Positions 1 through 6,660 of a stretch of 9,319 nucleotides of DNA are shown here, piece after piece. Source of the stretch: Sedimenticola sp. GTDB lineage: Bacteria; Pseudomonadota; Gammaproteobacteria; Chromatiales; Chromatiaceae. Below the pieces are notes generated by a model. It ran no database searches. It was not told where the DNA came from and was given only the letters and a program-made list of their open reading frames with translations. A program made the translations under genes and the position numbers. Position 1 is the stretch's first letter. Each line of letters opens with the position of its first letter. The stretch lies in contig JALVUB010000107.1 of the NCBI GenBank assembly GCA_027023915.1, positions 1 to 9,319 of the forward strand, given 5' to 3'.

Positions 1-1
1 C

Positions 2-82
2 ATCCGCCAGTGCACCGCCGAGCCCATCGTCATCGACGCCGAGCTGGGGGCGGTGAAGGACGCCATTCTTGGCAATATGTAG
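2..82 (+). CDS. C-terminal end of an unidentified protein (5' truncated by window edge)
   Basis: An open frame enters from the left edge and ends at TAG 80-82. It gives 26 residues ending in ELGAVKDAILGNM. The downstream gene starts nine bases after this stop, which suggests the two are transcribed together. The tail is too short to show a domain, and I do not recognise the family. That it is a real gene end rests only on the tight spacing and the protein-like composition of this frame. Confidence 0.55.
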   Translation: MRQCTAEPIVIDAELGAVKDAILGNM

Positions 83-91
83 CGTGGCCAC

Positions 92-1015
92 ATGCGCCAC
101 CTGGTGGTTCCCGCGTTGCTGGCGCCGTGGCGCGGAAGCGGGGCGCTTCCGCGCCTGCCGGCGCTGGAGTTGCTGCTGGCGCGGGCCGACAGGGAGGCTG
201 TGCCAGCAGGTGAAACAGCGCTTTTTGATTTGTTCGGTGTGCCGGCAGACTATCGTCACGCCGCGCCCTGGAGCCGTTTCGGCCTGACAGGTGAATTGAC
301 CGAAGCGTGCGTGATTCAGGCCGAACCGGTCCATTTTTATCCCGATCGCGACCGTCTGCTGTTTTTTTCCGTGGCCGCCGTCAGTCTGTCGGCTGCCCGG
401 CGGAAAGCCTTGGCCGAGCTGTTCAACCGCCATTTTGCCGCCGACGGCCTCCGCCTGGAGGTCACCGCCGGCGACAGTTGGTTTTTACTGAGCGATCGTT
501 GCCCCGAGGTTACCTTCACAGCCCTGCTCGAGGCCGAGGGACGGGATCTGAACGGCTGTCTTCCACGAGGCGGCGAGGCAGGTTACTGGCGTGGCCTGCT
601 GAATGAAGCGCAGATGCTCTTTTTCCAGCAGGACGAAACGGACGGAGGACTGGCGGTGAACGGGCTTTGGTTCAGCAGCGCGGGCAGGCTGCCCCGCTTG
701 CCGGAACTGGCACCGGTACGTTGCGACCCTCCGCCGGAATCGGCTCTGGCGCGAGGATTGTGTGCCGCGGCCACCGACGCGGAGGCGGGACGGTCTGTCG
801 GGTTTTACGAAGCGATCGAACGGGCCCGGCGGCTGGGTGATGACCAGGAGATGAACATCGCCCTGGAAAAGCTCGACCAGATGCTTGCGCCTCTGTTGCG
901 TCAGCCTTTGACACTGCATGACCTGGCGGGCCACCGCTGGGTCTGGCGGCCGGCCATGCGTCGCCGTTTTTGGCGTCGTTTCCACCCGCCAATGGTGAGC
1001 CGTGGGGCGGTATAA
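92..1015 (+). CDS. RpfE-like / COG4255 family protein of unknown biochemical function
   Basis: This 307-residue soluble protein has no signal peptide or membrane segment. It resembles the family named after Xanthomonas RpfE (COG4255), some members of which are annotated as phosphoglycerate-mutase-like. I know of no established activity for it. Seen here: an N-terminal part that lists like 'MRHLVVPALLAP' with LPALELLLARA at about 22-32; an HFYPDRDRLLFF segment at 81-92, matching the family's 'acidic-Arg-Asp-Arg-Leu' strand; a helix with ELFNRHFAADGL at about 109-120; and the family's most recognisable block, NEAQM at 171-175 followed by VNGLWF at 189-194. The C-terminal end is rich in Arg and Trp. 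ATG 92 is the first start after the preceding stop, and its ribosome binding site is weak. In many proteobacteria relatives sit beside recJ; here the next gene is a ThDP enzyme. The family call comes from remembered motifs and is moderately sure. Confidence 0.75.
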   Translation: MRHLVVPALLAPWRGSGALPRLPALELLLARADREAVPAGETALFDLFGVPADYRHAAPWSRFGLTGELTEACVIQAEPVHFYPDRDRLLFFSVAAVSLSAARRKALAELFNRHFAADGLRLEVTAGDSWFLLSDRCPEVTFTALLEAEGRDLNGCLPRGGEAGYWRGLLNEAQMLFFQQDETDGGLAVNGLWFSSAGRLPRLPELAPVRCDPPPESALARGLCAAATDAEAGRSVGFYEAIERARRLGDDQEMNIALEKLDQMLAPLLRQPLTLHDLAGHRWVWRPAMRRRFWRRFHPPMVSRGAV

Positions 1016-1016
1016 T
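1011..1016 (+). promoter_or_regulatory. Candidate -10 element (TATAAT) ahead of the ThDP enzyme gene
   Basis: A perfect TATAAT hexamer lies across the stop codon of the RpfE-like gene, 48 bases before the probable ATG of the next gene. No convincing -35 hexamer is seen 16-18 bases upstream (the bases there are around GCCAAT), and there is no TG extension. It could be an internal promoter letting the ThDP/glycosyltransferase pair be expressed on its own, or a chance match. Confidence 0.3.
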
Positions 1017-1030
1017 GACCGCCCTCATGC

Positions 1031-1043
1031 CGCCGTTTCGGCG
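1031..1043 (+). other. Small perfect inverted repeat in the leader of the ThDP enzyme gene
   Basis: CGCCG and CGGCG flank a TTT loop, giving a five-base GC-only stem. It lies between the candidate -10 and the start codon. No U-tract follows, so it does not look like an intrinsic terminator. It could mildly affect translation or be incidental in GC-rich DNA. Confidence 0.3.
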
Positions 1044-1064
1044 TAACCGGGCAGGGTGGGCGAG

Positions 1065-2723
1065 ATGAAGATCCCCGTCAGCGAATTTCTCGTCCGTTTC
1101 ATGGAGCGGATGGGAATCCAATACATCTTCGGCATGCCGGGGGCGCACATCCTGCCGGTTTACGACGCCTTGCACGGTGCTTCCATCAAGACGGTGCTGG
1201 CCAAGCACGAACAGGGAGCCGCGTTCATGGCCGGTGGACTGGCGCGGGCCACCGGTGGGATAGGTGCCTGCATCGCCACCGCCGGACCGGGCGCCACCAA
1301 CCTGGTGACCGGTATCGCCAACGCACACGCCGACCGCCTGCCTGTTCTGGCAATTACCGGCGAAACCTCCACCCATATTTTCGGCCGTGGCGGCCTGCAA
1401 GAGAGTTCTGGAGAGGGCGGGGCAGTGGATCAGGTGGCCCTGTTTCAGTCCATCACCCATTATGCGCGCTTGGTGGAGCGAACCGATTATCTGGTGAATG
1501 TGCTCAATCAGGTGGCGCAAGTGTTGCGCTCCGGCAAACCAGGCCCGGTACTGTTGAGCTTGCCTTTCAATGTACAGAAAGAGACGCTTGATGCGTCCCT
1601 GCTGGACGAGATTTATATTCCCGAATCATCATCGCCAGGCCCACTGCCGCGGAGCGATGTAAAGGCGCTGGCCCGCCGCCTGGTGGAGGCGAGGCACCCG
1701 GTAATCGTGGCGGGCTATGGTTGTATTCGCGCGGGTGTTCAGCCGTTGCTGGAACAGCTCGCCAACCGGCTGGGCGCCCATGTGGCCACCAGTCTCAAGG
1801 CCAAGGGAGCCATTGACGAATGCTCGCCTTTGGCTTTGGGCAGCCTTGGAGTCACCTCCGGCGGCCACGCCTATCGCCATATCCGTGAAAACGCCGACCT
1901 GCTGCTGTTTCTCGGCGCGGCGTTCAACGAACGCACCAGCTATACATGGAAGCCCGAACTGCTGGAGGGGCGCACTCTTATTCAGGTTGATCTGGACCCG
2001 ACACGTTTGGGCCGGGTGTTCCAACCCCACCTGGCACTGGCCGCCGATCTGGGCGAACTGTTGCCTGCCCTGCTGGAAGAGCTGAACCTGCTGGGTATCG
2101 GCGAGGTCGGACAGCAACCAGCCGGGAAGAAGGAGGAGTCCGGCTGGATGCTCGCGGGCAGCGAGTTTCTTACCGGCTTTGGCCTGGTGGAGCGTTTTTT
2201 TCGTGAGCTGAAAGCGCGCGCGCCCGGCCACCTGATGGTGTTCGATGACAACATCATTTTTGCCCAGAACTTTTTTCAGGTGGGTGGAAAGCACCGCTAT
2301 TTTCCCAATTCTGGCATCTCTTCCCTGGGGCACGCCATCCCCGCCGCTATCGGCGCCCGCTTTGCCAATGAGGCGCCCACGGTGGCGGTGCTTGGGGACG
2401 GCGGCTTCCAGATGTGCGGCATGGAACTGATGACGGCGGTCAATTACAAGATCCCTCTTACTGTGGTGTTGTTCAACAACGGCACCATGGGGTTGATTCG
2501 GAAAAACCAGTATCAGCAGTACAGCCAACGCTATATCGACTGTGACTTTGTCAATCCCGACTACGCCAAACTGGCCGAGGCTTTTGGCATCGTTCACCAT
2601 CGGGTGGAAGAAGAGACCGACCTCGAACCGGTGTTCCAGGCGCTCGATCTGGAAAACGGCATCAACCTGGTCGAGATCCTCATCGACCGGAACGCCTTTC
2701 CCGACTACCAAACCAGTCGCTGA
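1065..2723 (+). CDS. Thiamine-diphosphate-dependent enzyme, acetolactate synthase-like (IlvB/COG0028 superfamily)
   Basis: This 552-residue enzyme has the three-domain plan of the pyruvate-oxidase/acetolactate-synthase superfamily. The N-terminal Pyr domain has GMPGAHILPVYDAL and the catalytic Glu49 in KHEQGAAF, then AGPGATN. A central domain includes GAAFNERTS with Arg290. The C-terminal PP domain has the ThDP/Mg motif GDGG at 444-447 through Asn471-Asn472. Such enzymes decarboxylate a 2-oxo acid and may condense the product with an acceptor. After the NN, the stretch reads GLIRKNQ, so the Trp of anabolic acetolactate synthases (usually in a RQWQ context) is Asn481. There is also a longer Gly-rich stretch after GLQES around residue 110. 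No ilvN-like regulatory subunit follows. Acetolactate formation is therefore possible but unproven. ATG 1065 is preferred: GGGTGGG at 1054-1060 is a plausible ribosome binding site, and MKIPVSEFLV matches the usual family N-terminus. GTG 1056 would add three residues. The stop overlaps the next gene (TGATG). Confidence 0.93.
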   Translation: MKIPVSEFLVRFMERMGIQYIFGMPGAHILPVYDALHGASIKTVLAKHEQGAAFMAGGLARATGGIGACIATAGPGATNLVTGIANAHADRLPVLAITGETSTHIFGRGGLQESSGEGGAVDQVALFQSITHYARLVERTDYLVNVLNQVAQVLRSGKPGPVLLSLPFNVQKETLDASLLDEIYIPESSSPGPLPRSDVKALARRLVEARHPVIVAGYGCIRAGVQPLLEQLANRLGAHVATSLKAKGAIDECSPLALGSLGVTSGGHAYRHIRENADLLLFLGAAFNERTSYTWKPELLEGRTLIQVDLDPTRLGRVFQPHLALAADLGELLPALLEELNLLGIGEVGQQPAGKKEESGWMLAGSEFLTGFGLVERFFRELKARAPGHLMVFDDNIIFAQNFFQVGGKHRYFPNSGISSLGHAIPAAIGARFANEAPTVAVLGDGGFQMCGMELMTAVNYKIPLTVVLFNNGTMGLIRKNQYQQYSQRYIDCDFVNPDYAKLAEAFGIVHHRVEEETDLEPVFQALDLENGINLVEILIDRNAFPDYQTSR

Positions 2724-4543
2724 TGGCCTTTTTGAAAGAAGTTCGTACCTTTCTCGACCGCCATGCCGATCATCCGCAGGTGGCAAGCCTGCGTAATCGC
2801 CTTGCCGTGGTGCTCTCCCGCTCCATGATGCCGGAGCTTCTTGCCCTTCATGAAGAAACCCTGACGCTGGCGGAGGACTTTTTTTGGGACAGGCCGGCGG
2901 ATTCCCAGGCCCTGTCCCTGCTTCAGGCGCTGTATCGCGAGCACCAACAGTTAAGAAACCTTGCCCCCCAGGCGGATAAACAGCACAGTTTTGTGGTCGT
3001 GATTCCTGTGGCCGACCGGCCACAACAGTTGCGGAATTGCCTCCAGAGCTTGCTCGATCTGTGTTGCGCTTTTGAATATGGTGGCAAAAGGGATGGTGGC
3101 CATCCCGCCGTGAGCGTGGTGATAGCCGAGGACAGCGAGCAAGAGACCTCCCGTCAACGCCACGCCGAGCTGGCCGGACACTACCGAAAGCAAGGGTTGG
3201 ACGTGTTCCATTTCGATCTGCCGGAGCAGCAGGCGTTGTGGCGGGGCTTGCCCGCCGCTTCCCGCGAGGCGCTGGCGGGCGCCTTGGGGGAAGGTGAGTC
3301 GATCACCGGTCACAAAGGCCCCTCGCGTACCCGCAATCTGATGCTGCTCTATCTGAACCGCCTGGCCCACGGCGATTCCAATCCGCTCTTTTTCTTTCTC
3401 GACAGCGATGAAGCCTTTCGCGTGCTCCATTGTGGTCCCGAAAGGCGGCGCGAGCTGGTGGCGGTGAACTACTTCCACCATTTCGATCGTATCTTTTCAC
3501 TTCATCAGCCGGTAATGGTCACCGGCAAGGTGGTGGGCGATCCGCCCGTGGCGCCGGCGGTGATGGCAGGCAATTTTCTCCAGGATGTGGGAGCATTCCT
3601 CTCCACTGTCGGTTGCCGGCAACCCACGGGGCCATGCTGTTTCCATGAAGAGACCGCCGGTGTCGAAGGGGCTGCCTATCACGACATGGCCGACCTGTTT
3701 GGCTTTTCCAACGTCGCCGAGCCCTACAGTTACCATTGTGACCTCGATCCGCCGCACGACAATCAGTCGGTTTTCGCGGATTTTGCGGCGCGGCTCGATC
3801 GCTTTTTCGACGGCGGACATCCCACTCGTGTCACCTGTTACCGTCACCAGCCAGTGCTCGAGAGCCTGCAACCGGCTCGTACCGTCTATACCGGTAACTA
3901 TGTTTTCAGCACAGAGGGCTTGCAGTACTTCATCCCCTTCGCCGGACTGCGCCTGCGCATGGCCGGCCCCACCCTGGGGAGGCTGTTGAAGGCGGAACTG
4001 GGTGAGCGTTTTTTGTCCGCCAATCTGCCCCTGCTTCACAGCCGCACGCTCGAAAGCGCCGGTGTTTCGGAATATCGGCCAGGCGTGGCACGCCGCACCG
4101 GCAAAGTGGACCTGGCCGGCGAGTTCGAACGGCAGTTTTACGGTGACCTGATGCTGTTTGCCGTGGAACGGCTTACCGAAGAGGGTTATCCGGCAAGGCA
4201 GCCTGGAAAAGCGACAATCGAGGGGGTGATAACGACCGTCTTGAGTGAGCTGGATGAAAGATATGCTGAAAAACAGAGGCTGGTGGGTGAGCGGGTGAAC
4301 AGAGTGGGAGAACTGCTCGAGAACGCATCCGGCTGGTGGCACAACATGCCACGGGCGGAAGCCGCCTTGGCCGACTTCCGCCGTTTTCTTGGCAACATAA
4401 AAGCCAATTTTGGCGCCGATTCACCGGCGTTGAGGCAGATCACCGATCCGGCCGGCCGTCGCCGTCGTTTGCAGCAGATGGCCGATGCCATCGAGTCCTA
4501 TCCCCGCGAGCAGGCTGCCTGGCGGGAACTCATTGCCGGCTGA
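2723..4543 (+). CDS. GT-A fold (family-2-like) glycosyltransferase-like protein with extra N- and C-terminal helical regions
   Basis: This is a 606-residue protein without signal peptide or clear membrane segments, so probably cytoplasmic. Residues 1-85 look helical. The GT-A core begins at FVVVIPVADRP (90-100), a typical nucleotide-sugar-binding first strand, followed by VVIAEDSEQ (132-140). Next comes KGPSRTRN (198-205), like the 'G.ARARN' helix of family 2 enzymes, then FFFLDSDE (223-230), where DSD is the likely metal/nucleotide-binding DXD. Residues 400-442 (FIPFAGLRLRMAGPTLGR to LPLLHSRT) would form the acceptor side of the domain. Residues 500-606 are charged and helical, possibly coiled coil. 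There is no strong ribosome binding site: its ATG overlaps the stop of the ThDP enzyme by one base, so translation is likely coupled. Donor and acceptor cannot be read from sequence. I do not recognise a named family, and a non-transferase nucleotide-sugar-binding role remains possible. It ends 11 bases from the stop of holC on the other strand. Confidence 0.88.
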   Translation: MAFLKEVRTFLDRHADHPQVASLRNRLAVVLSRSMMPELLALHEETLTLAEDFFWDRPADSQALSLLQALYREHQQLRNLAPQADKQHSFVVVIPVADRPQQLRNCLQSLLDLCCAFEYGGKRDGGHPAVSVVIAEDSEQETSRQRHAELAGHYRKQGLDVFHFDLPEQQALWRGLPAASREALAGALGEGESITGHKGPSRTRNLMLLYLNRLAHGDSNPLFFFLDSDEAFRVLHCGPERRRELVAVNYFHHFDRIFSLHQPVMVTGKVVGDPPVAPAVMAGNFLQDVGAFLSTVGCRQPTGPCCFHEETAGVEGAAYHDMADLFGFSNVAEPYSYHCDLDPPHDNQSVFADFAARLDRFFDGGHPTRVTCYRHQPVLESLQPARTVYTGNYVFSTEGLQYFIPFAGLRLRMAGPTLGRLLKAELGERFLSANLPLLHSRTLESAGVSEYRPGVARRTGKVDLAGEFERQFYGDLMLFAVERLTEEGYPARQPGKATIEGVITTVLSELDERYAEKQRLVGERVNRVGELLENASGWWHNMPRAEAALADFRRFLGNIKANFGADSPALRQITDPAGRRRRLQQMADAIESYPREQAAWRELIAG

Positions 4544-4554
4544 GGAGACTGCCT

Positions 4555-4980
4555 TCAGGCCACCTCGTGAGTGTTTAGGGGGTAACCCCTTTCCCGATAA
4601 AAACGGTAGCGCTGGCGACCGGACTCCCGTATCCCCGGTTCTTCGTCAACACATTCCGCCACCCGTTCAAAACGGCTGAAAAACTCAGGAACGTCAGGCC
4701 GCAGATTGATGAGCACATCGTGCTCTTCGTCCGCCTCGGCACAGGTTATAAGCACCGGGTTGAGCGTGGGATCGACCGCCCCCAGCGGGCCGTGGGGGAT
4801 GAATGCGATGTCGCGGAAGGTCCAGAGCAGGCGATCCATGTGCCGTTGTTCCTCCTCGCCGGCCACGCTGATGAGAACCCGGTGACCGTGGCGCCAGGCC
4901 TTTTCCGCCAGCCGCGCCGCCAGGGTATAGCGGTTGCCGCGGCTGCCAGGCTTCAGGACATAGAAATCGATCCGTGTCAT
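4555..4980 (-). CDS. holC: DNA polymerase III chi subunit HolC
   Basis: This is a 141-residue protein, close to the 147 residues of E. coli chi. Chi is part of the clamp-loader assembly: it binds psi (HolD) and links the replicase to the C-terminal tail of single-stranded-DNA-binding protein. Seen here: the start MTRIDFYVL; a Rossmann-like layout with HRVLISVAGEEE at 33-44; LLWTF and FIPHG at 51-64; the DVLINL strand at 88-93; and the conserved C-terminal RYRFYRERGYPLNTHE (124-139). The start at 4980 is fixed by family alignment. Longer upstream extensions in this frame would run into pepA and lack homology. Its ATG overlaps the pepA stop as ATGA, so translation is coupled. The gene often following holC in gammaproteobacteria, valS, is not here. 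Confidence 0.96.
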   Translation of the reverse strand: MTRIDFYVLKPGSRGNRYTLAARLAEKAWRHGHRVLISVAGEEEQRHMDRLLWTFRDIAFIPHGPLGAVDPTLNPVLITCAEADEEHDVLINLRPDVPEFFSRFERVAECVDEEPGIRESGRQRYRFYRERGYPLNTHEVA

Positions 4981-6473
4981 GACACCCGTTTGCAGCGGCG
5001 GAGCAGAAACTCCGTGAGCAGGGGCACCGGCCGACCGGTGGCCCCTTTCTCCTTGCCACTCTTCCAGGCGGTGCCGGCGATGTCCAGGTGTGCCCACTTG
5101 TATTTTTCGGTGAAACGGGAGAGAAAGCAGGCGGCGGTGATGGTGCCGGCGCTCCTGCCGCCGATGTTGGCGATGTCGGCGAAGTTGCTCTCCAGTTGTT
5201 TCTGGTAATCCTCGCCCATGGGAAGGCGCCAGGCGGGATCGTCCACCGCCTCGCCGGCCCTGGCCACTTCTTCCACCAGAGTGTCGTCATTGCCCAACAG
5301 GCCGCTGATGTGATGGCCCAGGGCGACGATGCAGGCGCCGGTGAGGGTGGCGATGTCGATTACCACCGCCGGCTTGAAGCGCTCCGCGTAGGTGAGCGCG
5401 TCGCACAATATCAAACGGCCTTCGGCATCGGTGTTGAGTACTTCGATGGTGAGACCGGACATGCTGGTGACGATGTCGCCGGGCTTGTTGGCGTTGCCAT
5501 CGGGGAGGTTTTCCGATGATGGCACGATGCCCACCAGATTGACAGGCAGCGCCAGCTCGGCACAGGCCTGAATCGTGCCGATGACGCTGGCGCCGCCGCA
5601 CATGTCGTATTTCATTTCGTCCATGTTGGCCGAGGGCTTGAGGGAGATGCCACCAGCGTCGAAAGTGAGTCCCTTGCCCACCAGCACCACGGGCCGCTGG
5701 CCCGGCTTTCCGCCACGGTACTCCATGACGATGAGGCGTGCTTCCTGGCGGCTGCCGCGGGAGACCGACAGCAAGGCGCCCATGCCGAGTTTCTCCATCT
5801 GTTTTTCGGTCAACGCGCTGACCTTGAGCTTGTCGAAGCGGCGGCCCAGCTTCTTTGCTTCATTGGCGAGGTGGGTGGGGGTGCAGATGTTGCCAGGCAG
5901 GTTGGCCAGGTTACGCGCCAGCGCCATGCCGTTGGCGATGGCCCGGCCCTGATCGAGTCCCTTGCGAAGCTGCTTCCTGCGTCCGGCGTCACTTTCCAGC
6001 AGGATCAGTTTTCGCAACGGATGCTTGGGTGACTCCTTTTTGCTTTTGCACTCTTGAAAACGGTAGAGCGCCTCTTCGGCCCGGATCACCAGCCGCTTGG
6101 CCGCCGGATAAACCGTTTCCAGTTTCCCGGGCATCGGCAGCGCGACTTCGCGGCTGCCTGTCCGGTCCAGTTCTTTCACGGCGGATGCCAGCGCGCCGGC
6201 CAGCGCTTTTGCGCCGAAAGATTTTTCATCCCCCACGCCCAGCAGCATCAAACGCCGGGCCTTCAGTCCCGGCGGACGGTGCAAAATCAGGAATTCACCA
6301 CTGTTGCCGGACAGATCGCCATCGCGGAGGCTTTCTTTGATGAGTCCCCCGGTAGCCTTGTCGAGCGAGGTGGTGGTCTCGTCCAGTTTTCCCTTGGAAA
6401 AAACCACCGCGATAAGGCAGTCGGTGGCCAGTGCTTCGGCTGGAGTGGTTCTGATTCTGTATTCCATCGGCAT
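4977..6473 (-). CDS. pepA: Leucyl aminopeptidase PepA (M17 family, cytosol aminopeptidase)
   Basis: This is a 498-residue enzyme, the normal length for M17. It removes N-terminal residues from peptides with two divalent metal ions in the cytoplasm; E. coli PepA also binds DNA in Xer recombination and carAB control. The N-terminal macro-like domain spans about 1-165 and the catalytic domain about 166-498. Every expected active-site residue is visible: Lys267 and Asp272 (VGKGLTFDAGG), Lys279, Asp290, Asp349 and Glu351 with Arg353 in the signature NTDAEGRL (347-354). The later DIATLTGA block is also intact. ATG 6473 is given as the start. ATG 6467, two codons in, gives the ME-aromatic beginning common in this family and may be the true start; neither has a clear ribosome binding site. 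It is divergent from lptF and overlaps holC by four bases. Confidence 0.97.
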   Translation of the reverse strand: MPMEYRIRTTPAEALATDCLIAVVFSKGKLDETTTSLDKATGGLIKESLRDGDLSGNSGEFLILHRPPGLKARRLMLLGVGDEKSFGAKALAGALASAVKELDRTGSREVALPMPGKLETVYPAAKRLVIRAEEALYRFQECKSKKESPKHPLRKLILLESDAGRRKQLRKGLDQGRAIANGMALARNLANLPGNICTPTHLANEAKKLGRRFDKLKVSALTEKQMEKLGMGALLSVSRGSRQEARLIVMEYRGGKPGQRPVVLVGKGLTFDAGGISLKPSANMDEMKYDMCGGASVIGTIQACAELALPVNLVGIVPSSENLPDGNANKPGDIVTSMSGLTIEVLNTDAEGRLILCDALTYAERFKPAVVIDIATLTGACIVALGHHISGLLGNDDTLVEEVARAGEAVDDPAWRLPMGEDYQKQLESNFADIANIGGRSAGTITAACFLSRFTEKYKWAHLDIAGTAWKSGKEKGATGRPVPLLTEFLLRRCKRVS

Positions 6474-6660
6474 GAGTCATTGCACGTGGTTGAAGGATGG
6501 CGAAAGTGTACCCGCTAAGGAAGCTCAAAGACATCCCCGGCTTTATCAGGGCTTTCCCCAAGATATCCGGACGGAAGCTTGAGAGCCGGCACGATCATAT
6601 TCCCCATGAAACCCGGGCAGAGTAGAATCCGGGGACCACGCAGCAACCCATCGACCCACC
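6474..6660. promoter_or_regulatory. Divergent promoter region between pepA and lptF
   Basis: This is a 187-base gap between two genes facing away from each other, so it should hold both promoters. For lptF, TAGAAT at 6623-6628 (one mismatch to TATAAT) is a candidate -10 with no good -35; it would give a leader of about 26 bases. For pepA, TACACT on the - strand (6505-6510) is a weak -10 candidate, also without a matching -35. The region contains no plausible small gene or clear terminator. The exact elements are uncertain; only the divergent layout is firm. Confidence 0.5.

Noticed and set aside
672..1520. Antisense open frame of 282 codons across the RpfE-like / ThDP boundary
   Set aside because: No recognisable motif, and it covers two sense genes plus their promoter region; explained by codon bias.
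1629..3023. Long antisense open frame (464 codons) across the ThDP enzyme and the start of the transferase-like gene
   Set aside because: Its translation is low-complexity and Gln/Arg/Gly-rich without any family motif, and it spans two well-supported sense genes. It fits a GC-rich shadow frame.
3497..4342. Antisense open frame of 281 codons within the transferase-like gene
   Set aside because: The sense frame carries the GT-A motifs; the antisense product has none.
4551..4560. GCCT-TC-AGGC inverted repeat at the convergent junction as a terminator
   Set aside because: Four-base stem with a two-base loop and no U-run; too weak to end transcription.
4981..5097. 39-codon N-terminal extension in the holC frame
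   Set aside because: It overlaps pepA and is low-complexity; HolC proteins begin at the FY-containing strand after ATG 4980.
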